Shown in pieces: positions 1 through 5,120 of a stretch of 7,641 bases of DNA. The notes below the pieces were generated by a model, which worked only from the letters and a program-made list of their open reading frames with translations, was not told where the DNA came from and made no database searches. Source of the stretch: an uncultured Ruminococcus sp. (GTDB lineage Bacteria; Bacillota; Clostridia; Oscillospirales; Acutalibacteraceae); assembly GCA_902783065.1 (NCBI GenBank), contig CACZPV010000342.1:1-7641 (forward strand). The letters are read 5' to 3'. Each line of letters starts with the position of its first letter. Position 1 is the stretch's first letter. The position numbers and the translations under genes are program-made.

Positions 1-1
1 C

Positions 2-391
2 ATGAGAATTCATACGGTGGCAGCATTGTATGTTCTGATTTTTGCACGTTTTTTTGCATTTACAAGAGAAGATTATGCTCTTATTTTGCTGACAATTGGA
101 GGAGTGATGTCGGCAGAAGCAATGAATACGGCTATTGAAAGCCTTGCCGATAGAGTCTGCAAAGGGAAAAGTCCGCTTATTAAGGCTGCGAAAGATGCTG
201 CAGCAGGAGCAGTATTGATATTTGCCGTGATAGCAATAGGTGTTGCTTTGTTCTTGTTTGGAAGAGCAGACGGATTTGCTGCGATGTATTATTTTTACGT
301 AAATCATCCGGTTAATTTTGCCGGAATCGTTATATTGACAATTCTTTCGATTGTTTATATAATAGGTCTGCCAATAAAAAAGCACAAATGA
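2..391 (+). CDS. dgkA: Diacylglycerol/undecaprenol kinase family protein, 5'-truncated by window edge
   Basis: Small integral membrane lipid kinase of the DgkA family; Gram-positive members mainly phosphorylate undecaprenol with ATP, supplying lipid carrier for cell-wall synthesis. The visible 129 residues hold the family signature: E39, N42 and E46 in EAMNTAIE, then D50, then KAAKDAAAGAVL at 61-72. Hydrophobic helices lie at about 6-20, 25-37, 68-87 and 104-122. The first ATG is probably not the start: RIHTVAALYV matches the region that begins around residue 30 of the roughly 123-residue family members, so about 30 residues lie upstream of the window. The C-terminus has an additional helix ending in a basic IKKHK tail, longer than the Bacillus protein. 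dgkA next to era is a conserved Firmicutes arrangement, here interrupted by a membrane-protein gene and a mobile element. Function of the family is known; substrate preference here is inferred. Confidence 0.88.
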   Translation: MRIHTVAALYVLIFARFFAFTREDYALILLTIGGVMSAEAMNTAIESLADRVCKGKSPLIKAAKDAAAGAVLIFAVIAIGVALFLFGRADGFAAMYYFYVNHPVNFAGIVILTILSIVYIIGLPIKKHK

Positions 392-405
392 ATTTCCTGA
401 TTTAG

Positions 406-435
406 CAATCGGCTGACAACTATTTTAGCCGATTG
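406..435. repeat. 9-bp perfect inverted repeat spanning the insertion site of element copy 1
   Basis: CAATCGGCT at 406-414 is the exact reverse complement of AGCCGATTG at 427-435, separated by 12 bases. The right arm is the left terminus of the mobile element, while the left arm lies outside it and shares one base with the left target-site duplication. There is no T-run after it, so it is not a convincing terminator for dgkA. It may be the end of an older, oppositely oriented element copy, or a coincidental hairpin created by insertion. Confidence 0.55.
414..425 (+). repeat. Left target-site duplication of element copy 1
   Basis: TGACAACTATTT here is repeated exactly at 592-603, directly bordering the two ends of the element. 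A perfect 12-base direct repeat at both edges is the mark of transposition. Confidence 0.75.
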
Positions 436-591
436 TAAAAAGGCGGCACAAACCCCGCCCCGAAAGTCCAAGAGTAGTTGTTTTCAACGCAAAAGCTGCG
501 AAAATGACGGATTATAACGGAGAAAAATTGTAAATCATATGATATCAAAAATCGCATGGATAAAGGAATTTCAGACTTTTACAAGCAGCTA
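426..591 (+). mobile_element. MITE-like non-autonomous element, copy 1 (166 bp)
   Basis: No protein of useful length is encoded. Bases 427-555 align with 4949-5076 (copy 2) with about 16-17 differences and one single-base gap by hand count. The ends form imperfect terminal inverted repeats: TAGCCGATTGTAAAA at 426-440 against the reverse complement of 577-591, TAGCTGCTTGTAAAA, 13 of 15 matching. Perfect 12-base direct repeats flank it (414-425 and 592-603). The right 36 bases (556-591) differ from copy 2, which ends sooner. A small internal inverted repeat, GGCGG/CCGCC, follows the left end. Removing the element and one duplication would leave 52 bases between dgkA and the next gene. The transposase acting on it is unknown; 12-base duplications are within the range of the IS4/IS231 group, but that link is only suggestive. 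Confidence 0.78.
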
Positions 592-603
592 TGACAACTA
601 TTT
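592..603 (+). repeat. Right target-site duplication of element copy 1
   Basis: TGACAACTATTT, identical to 414-425. It ends two bases before the AAGGAGGG ribosome binding site (606-613) of the membrane-protein gene, so the insertion is immediately upstream of the translation signal. Confidence 0.75.
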
Positions 604-621
604 ACAAGGAGGGCATTTGAT

Positions 622-1161
622 ATGTCTGGAACAGGAAATTTCAACGCGAAGGAAATACAATTTAACAAGCCTGATATGATAGATATGGTGTATATTCAGC
701 AGCTGGAAAAATCAGCTGTTTCCAAGGAACGTATGAAAACGATAATGAGTGTAGTATGGATCGTGATTTGTCTTGTTCTTATAGTTTATTTTATGTTCGA
801 AAGTTTTGGTAAGTTATTTATTCCTGCGCTGTTGCTTTTGCTTATACCGCTGATTATACTGTTTCTGATAAATCTGTTCAGACTTCAGAATACTAAGGGT
901 GATCCGGAAAAGTATGGAATCATTAAAGGAACAGTGACAGACAGTCGTATTCGTGTTTATTACAGGCGTCAAGGACTTAATAAAAGGGTGGAATTTGTGG
1001 ATGTTTTGTGCGAAAACGGGCAGATGTGCCGTGAAGCAGAAGTTTTTCAGAGTACAATGGATGATTATTCTATGGCAACTATGAGCGGGACACGTTTCTT
1101 GCCCGGAGATCCGATTAAGCTTATACGTCTTAATGAACGGAAAGTCTATGCAGTAAGATAA
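622..1161 (+). CDS. Unrecognised two-helix membrane protein with cytoplasmic-type C-terminal domain
   Basis: I do not recognise this 179-residue protein. It has a polar N-terminus (1-40) without a signal peptide, a hydrophobic hairpin of two membrane helices at about 42-60 and 65-87 with a short polar turn (FESFGK) between them, and a basic, probably beta-rich soluble domain from about 95 to 179 containing GIIKGTVTDSRIRVYYRRQG and a late LPGDPIKLIRL segment. The topology recalls small membrane proteins with a C-terminal beta domain, but no family motif is clear. The start is well supported: AAGGAGGG at 606-613 lies eight bases before the ATG. It sits between dgkA and era, which are usually close neighbours, and is preceded by a mobile-element insertion right before its ribosome binding site. 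The stop codon is followed at once by a fragment of the same element. It appears intact. Confidence 0.72.
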   Translation: MSGTGNFNAKEIQFNKPDMIDMVYIQQLEKSAVSKERMKTIMSVVWIVICLVLIVYFMFESFGKLFIPALLLLLIPLIILFLINLFRLQNTKGDPEKYGIIKGTVTDSRIRVYYRRQGLNKRVEFVDVLCENGQMCREAEVFQSTMDDYSMATMSGTRFLPGDPIKLIRLNERKVYAVR

Positions 1162-1184
1162 TAGCCGCTTGTAAAAAGACGGCA
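1162..1184 (+). mobile_element. Left-end remnant of the same MITE-like element
   Basis: These 23 bases begin directly after the preceding stop codon and match the left end of copies 1 and 2 at 21 of 23 positions (differences at 1168 and 1179), starting with TAGCCGCTTGTAAAA. Similarity stops after 1184. A weak candidate for a right end is the inverted TTTTACAATTCATTA at 1455-1469 (11 of 15 against the consensus), but I find no matching 12-base direct repeat. It can also fold as a small hairpin, GCCGCTT with AAGACGGC. Confidence 0.5.
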
Positions 1185-1258
1185 GATTCCATATTATCCA
1201 TGGGGTCAGCTTCACGGATTAAGGCATTAAATGAGTCATGAATCCGAGAAACTGGGTA

Positions 1259-1287
1259 TTGATGAACAGTTAAAATGTAGTTATAAT
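1259..1287 (+). promoter_or_regulatory. Probable sigma-A-type promoter for era
   Basis: TTGATG (1259-1264, four of six to TTGACA) is separated by 17 bases from a perfect TATAAT (1282-1287). Transcription would begin near 1294 and give era a leader of about 220 bases containing the GC-rich hairpins at 1362-1424. No other good promoter is visible between the membrane-protein gene and era. Confidence 0.5.
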
Positions 1288-1361
1288 TGGAAGTTTTATT
1301 TATTATTCTACATTCAGGAAATCATCCGAAAGGTGCGCTTCTATCTCCCATTCTCCTGCCT

Positions 1362-1424
1362 CTTCCCATTGGGAAGGGGAGTGCGCAGTGGGCGGCTGCG
1401 GTCGTGCTGTGCACGCCCGCAGCC
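1362..1424 (+). repeat. GC-rich hairpin island in the era leader
   Basis: Two inverted repeats lie close together in a G+C-rich island that contrasts with the A+T-rich surroundings. The first is CTTCCCA (1362-1368) against TGGGAAG (1370-1376) around a single T. The second is GGCTGCGG (1394-1401) against CCGCAGCC (1417-1424), extended inward by CGTG (1403-1406) with CACG (1412-1415) after a one-base mismatch, leaving a five-base loop. No T-run follows, so it is not a classical terminator. The composition suggests a dispersed palindromic repeat or an imported piece; a reading frame across it (1231-1431) has no family features and was not called. The rest of the 1185-1514 gap holds only the promoter described separately. 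Confidence 0.55.
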
Positions 1425-1514
1425 TGGATAGGATGAAACCGGAAGGTGTTTTCTTTTACAATTCATTAAATCAGGTTCACAGATTCAGGTAAGTGTAAAG
1501 AAAAGAGGGAAAAT

Positions 1515-2423
1515 ATGAAACAGAAAAGTGCTTTTGTAGCGATTGTAGGACGTCCTAATGTAGGAAAATCTTCGCTGCTCAATGATATGCTTCAACAGAA
1601 AATAGCTATTGTTTCATCAAAACCGCAGACAACCCGTACCAGAATTATGGGTGTTCTGACAGAAAATGATACGCAATTGGTTTTTATTGATACGCCCGGA
1701 CTTCACAAACCGAAAAATAGTCTGGATCAATATATGCTTCGATCAGTAAATGAGTCGGTTGCAGGTGTGGATGTGTGTTTGCTGGTTGTGGAGGCAGGAA
1801 CGAAAATTACGGAGGGGGAACGTCTGTTTGCAGAAAAATTCAGTTCACTCGGAGTTCCGGCTGTTCTGGCAATCAATAAGATCGATACTGTAAAGGATAA
1901 AGCGGAGCTGGCTCCGCAGATAGCGGAATTTTCCGGGCTTTATGATTTTACAGCAGTTGTTCCCTGTTCGGCTCAGACCGGCAGCGGCGTAGAAGTGCTT
2001 AAAAAGGAATTAGGCAGCCTAGCGGCAGAAGGCGGCTTTATGTTTGATGAAGATACTCTTACCGATCAACCCGAGCGTGTGTTGGCAGCGGAGATGATCC
2101 GTGAAAAACTGCTGCGTTTGCTCGACAAGGAAATACCGCATGGTGCGGCAGTTTTTGTGGAAAGAATGAAAGAGCGTGATGATACTGCAATAATTGATAT
2201 TGATGCTACTATATTCTGTGAAAGAATATCTCACAAAGGAATTATTATCGGAAAAGGAGGTTCAATGCTGAAAAAGATCGGTACATATGCCCGTCAGGAT
2301 ATGGAAAAGTTTTTTGGATGCAAAATTAACCTTAAAATATGGGTGAAGGTAAAGGAAGACTGGCGCAACCGTGAAAATATTCTGAGAAGCCTTGGATACG
2401 ATAACAGCGATTTTAGTAACTGA
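1515..2423 (+). CDS. era: GTPase Era, ribosome maturation factor
   Basis: Era binds GTP and the 3' end of 16S rRNA and is required for late assembly of the 30S subunit; it acts in the cytoplasm and at the membrane. The 302-residue length is normal. GTPase motifs are complete: G1 GRPNVGKS at 12-19, the switch region PQTTRTR at 37-43, G3 DTPG at 59-62, G4 NKID at 121-124 and G5 SAQTG at 152-156. The C-terminal KH RNA-binding domain has the IIIGKGGSMLKKIG loop at 243-256 and ends with the typical W-x(2)-R-E...LGY segment (283-294). AGAGGG at 1504-1509 lies five bases before the ATG. It is followed after 96 bases by the yqzL-like gene and recO, the usual Firmicutes order. Nothing appears truncated. 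Confidence 0.98.
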   Translation: MKQKSAFVAIVGRPNVGKSSLLNDMLQQKIAIVSSKPQTTRTRIMGVLTENDTQLVFIDTPGLHKPKNSLDQYMLRSVNESVAGVDVCLLVVEAGTKITEGERLFAEKFSSLGVPAVLAINKIDTVKDKAELAPQIAEFSGLYDFTAVVPCSAQTGSGVEVLKKELGSLAAEGGFMFDEDTLTDQPERVLAAEMIREKLLRLLDKEIPHGAAVFVERMKERDDTAIIDIDATIFCERISHKGIIIGKGGSMLKKIGTYARQDMEKFFGCKINLKIWVKVKEDWRNRENILRSLGYDNSDFSN

Positions 2424-2519
2424 CAATAATACTGTTTCAAATAGTGCCAATAAATTTCCGAATAACAGGGTATAATAAACATATATTATACAAAGATATC
2501 TCGGAAAGGACAGATCGTG

Positions 2520-2717
2520 ATGAATGAATTATCCGCATGGAACAGATTTTGTGAAACGGGAAAAATAACGGATTACCTGACTTACAAAGAAGCAAAGGCA
2601 AGTACAGGAACGGATAAAGGCGGGGAGAATGGTAATGAAGCTGAATACGGAAGGACTCGTACTGGCGGAGAAGACTTCGGCAGGCAGCAAACGACTTTTA
2701 ACAATTCTTACTCGTAA
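2520..2717 (+). CDS. yqzL: YqzL-like small protein upstream of recO
   Basis: Small protein of unknown function. Firmicutes often carry a short yqzL gene between era and recO, and the N-terminal part here fits that family from memory: W8, F11, TGKITDYL (14-21) and YKE (23-25), that is W-x2-F-x2-TG-x-I-x2-YL-x-YKE. From the ATG at 2520 it has 65 residues. A GTG at 2517, in frame, is a possible alternative start, but GGAAAGGA at 2503-2510 is nine bases from the ATG and favours it. The acidic middle is rich in G, E and N. The last 27 residues are read out of frame over the first 83 bases of recO, so the conserved RecO N-terminus constrains that tail and it may have little function. The overlap suggests translational coupling with recO. 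Confidence 0.68.
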   Translation: MNELSAWNRFCETGKITDYLTYKEAKASTGTDKGGENGNEAEYGRTRTGGEDFGRQQTTFNNSYS

Positions 2718-3399
2718 TGACGGAGTACTGCGCTGCTTTGTCAGGGACGGAAAGGAAAGCAATAAGATATTCGGTGCCGCTACAAATCTGCTATGTTATT
2801 CTCATTTTTCTGTTTATGAGGGACGCAGCAGCTATCAGCTGGATGAAGCGGTTTCAATTGAGTTTTTTTATAATCTTATGTTTGATGTACGCAAGCTTGC
2901 ATTGGCACAGTATTTCTGTGAGCTTGCTATACAGGTGATTCCCGAGGGAGCCAGTGACCCTGAATATCTGCGGCTGATGCTTAATTCCCTGTATTTGCTA
3001 AATCACGGAAAAAAGCCGGATTTGCTGATTAAGGCGGTTTTTGAACTGAGGTTTCTGTCTTTGGCAGGGTTTATGCCGGATGTGATCGGATGTCGGGAGT
3101 GTGGACTTTATGAGTGTGATGAAATGTATTTTGATTTTTCATCAGCCTGCTTGTGGTGCCCGAATTGTCATAAAGGCGGAAATACTGTTAAGATAGGAAA
3201 TCCGACCCTCCATGGACTGCGCAGTGCAGTACTTGCTGATCCCAAAAAAATTTTTTCATTTGAAGCTTCTGCGGCTGATATTGCCTCTCTGGCTAATCTC
3301 GCCGAGAGGTATACATATGTTATTACTGAAAGAAACTATCGTACACTTGATTATTATAAGGAAATTATTGCCGATATTTCGGCGTCCGGAAATTCCTGA
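2635..3399 (+). CDS. recO: DNA repair protein RecO
   Basis: RecO is a recombination mediator: with RecR (and RecF) it helps load RecA on SSB-coated single-stranded DNA and promotes strand annealing. The protein has an N-terminal OB-fold (about residues 1-80, opening MKLNTEGLVL), a helical domain, and a zinc site made by C153, C156, C175 and C178 (CRECG and CPNCHKGG). At 254 residues it is of normal length. Two in-frame ATGs exist, at 2629 and 2635; I chose 2635 because GGGGAG (2622-2627) is seven bases from it but only one base from 2629, and because the family glycine then falls at position 7 as in Bacillus RecO. Its start lies inside the yqzL-like frame. A strong hairpin follows at 3428-3465. 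Confidence 0.95.
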   Translation: MKLNTEGLVLAEKTSAGSKRLLTILTRNDGVLRCFVRDGKESNKIFGAATNLLCYSHFSVYEGRSSYQLDEAVSIEFFYNLMFDVRKLALAQYFCELAIQVIPEGASDPEYLRLMLNSLYLLNHGKKPDLLIKAVFELRFLSLAGFMPDVIGCRECGLYECDEMYFDFSSACLWCPNCHKGGNTVKIGNPTLHGLRSAVLADPKKIFSFEASAADIASLANLAERYTYVITERNYRTLDYYKEIIADISASGNS

Positions 3400-3427
3400 A
3401 ACGGTGACTATGAACGGTAAGTATGGT

Positions 3428-3474
3428 CCCCTTAGTCAGTTTTCGTACAGAAAAACTGACCGGGGGGATTTATT
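3428..3474 (+). terminator. Strong hairpin after recO, possible terminator
   Basis: GTCAGTTTT (3435-3443) pairs perfectly with AAAACTGAC (3452-3460) around an eight-base loop, and outside it CCCC (3428-3431) pairs with GGGG (3462-3465) across a small internal loop. It begins 28 bases after the recO stop codon and precedes the next promoter, as a terminator should. The downstream tract ATTTATT is only moderately T-rich, so termination efficiency is uncertain. Confidence 0.55.
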
Positions 3475-3526
3475 CGTGCAAAAGTGTAAAATTCTTGTTA
3501 TATTTGAAACAATTCGGGAAAAACTA

Positions 3527-3555
3527 TTGACATTTGCGCCTTTTTTACGGATAAT
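3527..3555 (+). promoter_or_regulatory. Near-consensus promoter for rsmD-coaD
   Basis: A perfect TTGACA (3527-3532), a 17-base spacer and GATAAT (3550-3555, five of six) form the best promoter in the window. Transcription would start near 3562, giving rsmD an unusually long leader of about 210 bases. It lies after the recO hairpin, so rsmD and coaD are probably a transcription unit separate from era-recO. Confidence 0.72.
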
Positions 3556-3623
3556 GATAGTATATGTTTGATATAGCTGTATATTATTGTAAGTGAATTA
3601 TTAAGTCTGAATAACTAAAAAGC

Positions 3624-3696
3624 ATGAACCGCAGGTGTGCATTTTGAATGACGCAGGCAGAGCGCCGGCGTGACATGGGCAGATTCGCTGGTTCAT
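3624..3696 (+). promoter_or_regulatory. Candidate structured RNA leader upstream of rsmD
   Basis: A closing helix ATGAACC (3624-3630) with GGTTCAT (3690-3696), seven perfect pairs, encloses a second hairpin: ACGC (3651-3654) with GCGT (3668-3671), and inside it GGC (3656-3658) with GCC (3664-3666), a five-base loop. CGCAGG occurs twice (3630-3635 and 3652-3657). The block lies in the transcribed leader, about 78 bases before the rsmD start. I do not recognise a known riboswitch. A conserved RNA leader called ylbH has been described upstream of the rsmD homologue in Bacillus, but I cannot say this is the same. Elsewhere in the 3400-3773 gap I see only the hairpin and promoter listed separately. 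Confidence 0.4.
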
Positions 3697-3773
3697 ATCA
3701 ACGGCTTTCAATGACGGCTGTTTATCGGACGAGCGTGTTTGTGTATAGAAAGTAAAAAGGAAAGACATGAATT

Positions 3774-4319
3774 ATGAGAATTATCGCAGGCTCGGCAAAA
3801 GGCAGAAGACTTCAGTCACCTGTCGGGAATGATGTGCGTCCGACAACCGATATAGTGAAGGAGGCAGTATTCAGTATCGTGCAGTTTGAACTTGAAGAAT
3901 GCAGCTTTCTTGATGCGTTTGCCGGTTCGGGACAGATGGGGCTTGAAGCACTCAGCAGGGGTGCAGAAACGGTCTGCTTTGTTGACAGCAGCCACCGTTC
4001 TATGAGTGTTGTCAGAAAAAATATAGAACTTTGCTCTTTTGACAGTGACCGTGTTGTAACGGTTGTATCGGATACAATACGTTTCCTTTCAGGAACAAAG
4101 GAGCAGTATGATATTGTTTTTCTGGATCCGCCCTATATGACGGGACTTTTGCAGAAGGCATTGGCAGCTTCTGCTCGTGTAGTGAAAGATGGGGGTATAA
4201 TTGTTTGTGAGCATCCGGCGGAAGAACAGCTTCCCGAAATAACATCAGGTTTTTCTCTTGAAAAAAACCGACGGTACGGAAAAATCATGATCAGTGTTTA
4301 CCGGAAGAACGAATCATAA
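3774..4319 (+). CDS. rsmD: 16S rRNA (guanine-966-N2)-methyltransferase RsmD
   Basis: RsmD (YlbH/YhhF family) transfers a methyl group from S-adenosylmethionine to N2 of G966 (E. coli numbering) of 16S rRNA during 30S assembly. The 181-residue protein shows the family opening MRIIAGSAKGRRL, the RPT element at 22-24, the SAM-binding motif I DAFAGSGQMGLEALSRGA (47-64), an acidic residue after strand 2 (D71), the catalytic DPPY at 118-121 and the late RYGK element (167-170). The start is fixed by the family N-terminus and AAGGAAAG (3757-3764), nine bases upstream; the ATG at 3767 is out of frame and too close. The order rsmD-coaD is conserved in many Firmicutes. The Q-M at 54-55 replaces the usual A-L/A-M-type residues in motif I, a mild variation. 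Confidence 0.96.
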   Translation: MRIIAGSAKGRRLQSPVGNDVRPTTDIVKEAVFSIVQFELEECSFLDAFAGSGQMGLEALSRGAETVCFVDSSHRSMSVVRKNIELCSFDSDRVVTVVSDTIRFLSGTKEQYDIVFLDPPYMTGLLQKALAASARVVKDGGIIVCEHPAEEQLPEITSGFSLEKNRRYGKIMISVYRKNES

Positions 4320-4370
4320 ATATGTATCGGATCCGCTGAAAGCGGTAAGATGATTTGAGGGAGTGGAAAC

Positions 4371-4859
4371 ATGAAGACAGCAATATGTCCCGGAAGTTTT
4401 GATCCGGTTACATACGGCCATATTGATATAATAAAAAGGGCAGCAAAGATTTTTGATAAGGTGATCGTAGGTGTGCTTGTAAATGTTGAAAAAAAGCCAT
4501 GGTTTACGATAGAAGAAAGAACGGATCTTCTGAAAAAAACAGTGGGTGACATTCCGAATGTGGAGATAGAAGGATTTGACGGTCTTCTTGTGGATTTTGC
4601 CGCTGAACGTAATGCTGATGTGATTGTGAAAGGACTCAGAGCTGTATCGGATTTTGAGTACGAATTTCAGATGGCACTGACCAACAGTAAGCTGAATAAT
4701 AATATTGAAACGGTATTTCTGACAACAAGTGCTGAAAATATGTATTTAAGTTCCAGTATAGTAAAACAGGTGGGACTTCTGGGAGGAGATATTGCTCCTT
4801 TTGTACCGGAATGTGTGCGCGATGAAATTTTACAAAGAATTGGAAAACTAAATCAGTAG
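4371..4859 (+). CDS. coaD: Phosphopantetheine adenylyltransferase
   Basis: CoaD (PPAT) joins ATP and 4'-phosphopantetheine to give dephospho-coenzyme A and pyrophosphate, the penultimate step of CoA synthesis. The 162-residue length is standard. The nucleotidyltransferase signature PGSFDPVTYGH lies at 7-17, including the T-x-G-H site (14-17). The substrate-binding segment VKGLRAVSDFEYEFQMALTN covers 86-105, and the second nucleotide motif YLSSSIVKQV lies at 125-134, followed by GGDIAPFVP (138-146). AGGGAG at 4358-4363 is seven bases before the ATG. It follows rsmD by 51 bases, in which CCGCT-GAA-AGCGG (4333-4345) can form a short hairpin. Very likely co-transcribed with rsmD. Confidence 0.98.
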   Translation: MKTAICPGSFDPVTYGHIDIIKRAAKIFDKVIVGVLVNVEKKPWFTIEERTDLLKKTVGDIPNVEIEGFDGLLVDFAAERNADVIVKGLRAVSDFEYEFQMALTNSKLNNNIETVFLTTSAENMYLSSSIVKQVGLLGGDIAPFVPECVRDEILQRIGKLNQ

Positions 4860-4878
4860 TGTTCATTTTGTATATATT

Positions 4879-4915
4879 ATGCGGCCGTTTTCGCCGTATG
4901 TAAGTAAGGATTTTT
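4879..4915 (+). terminator. Weak terminator candidate after coaD
   Basis: ATGCGGC (4879-4885) pairs with GCCGTAT (4893-4899) with one G-T pair and a seven-base loop, 19 bases after the coaD stop. The only T-run (4911-4915) is 12 bases beyond the stem, farther than usual for an intrinsic terminator. Confidence 0.35.
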
Positions 4916-4935
4916 GAATATTACAATAACGTAAA

Positions 4936-4947
4936 AAGTATTATCAT
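4936..4947 (+). repeat. Left target-site duplication of element copy 2
   Basis: AAGTATTATCAT, repeated exactly at 5089-5100; one extra flanking A (4935 and 5088) also matches, so the duplication is 12 or 13 bases depending on where the element ends. Confidence 0.77.
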
Positions 4948-5088
4948 CAGCCGATTGTAAAAAGGCGGCACAAACACCGCCCCGAAAGTCAAAAAGCCGT
5001 CGTTTCCAACGCAAAAGCTACAAAAATGACGGATTACAGCGGAGAAAAACTACAAATATATGATATCAAAAACCGCTACAATCGACTA
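4948..5088 (+). mobile_element. MITE-like non-autonomous element, copy 2 (141 bp)
   Basis: Bases 4949-5076 align with copy 1 (427-555). The left end CAGCCGATTGTA and the reverse complement of the right end, TAGTCGATTGTA, agree at 10 of 12 positions, forming imperfect terminal inverted repeats. Perfect 12-base direct repeats flank it (4936-4947 and 5089-5100). It contains inverted repeats GGCGG/CCGCC near the left end and CCGTCGTTT/AAATGACGG in the middle (one mismatch), so the transcript could fold; the second is not kept in copy 1. No transposase is encoded. It has the same orientation as copy 1, and its right duplication ends two bases before the ribosome binding site of the next gene. The site without element and one duplication would leave 108 bases between coaD and that gene. 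Confidence 0.8.
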
Positions 5089-5100
5089 AAGTATTATCAT
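5089..5100 (+). repeat. Right target-site duplication of element copy 2
   Basis: AAGTATTATCAT, identical to 4936-4947, directly between the right element terminus and the AAAGGAGA ribosome binding site (5103-5110). Confidence 0.77.
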
Positions 5101-5120
5101 ATAAAGGAGAGTATTCTAAA

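Noticed and set aside
1231..1431. 66-residue plus-strand reading frame before era
   Set aside because: No good ribosome binding site, no family motif, and its second half is just the GC-rich hairpin island translated.
1162..1469. A complete third element copy from the left end at 1162 to the inverted end-like sequence near 1469
   Set aside because: The right end matches poorly (11 of 15), the interior does not align with copies 1 and 2, and no 12-base direct repeat flanks it.
2471..2476. Promoter before the yqzL-like gene, from a perfect TATAAT
   Set aside because: No acceptable -35 lies 16-18 bases upstream, and there is no extended -10; it may simply be A+T-rich intergenic DNA.
3212..3571. 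119-residue plus-strand reading frame overlapping the end of recO
   Set aside because: It runs out of frame through conserved recO codons and then through the hairpin and promoter; no ribosome binding site or family features.
3624..3696. tRNA gene (73 bases closed by a 7-bp helix)
   Set aside because: No T-arm with a seven-base TTC loop, no D-loop GG or anticodon arm in the right places on either strand.
3701..3719. Guanidine-II (mini-ykkC) riboswitch, from two ACGG motifs 13 bases apart
   Set aside because: The flanking bases do not form the required short stems around either ACGG.
5019..5120. Small reading frame inside element copy 2 starting ATGACGGATTAC
   Set aside because: In copy 1 the same frame stops after nine codons and there is no ribosome binding site; differences do not look coding-constrained.
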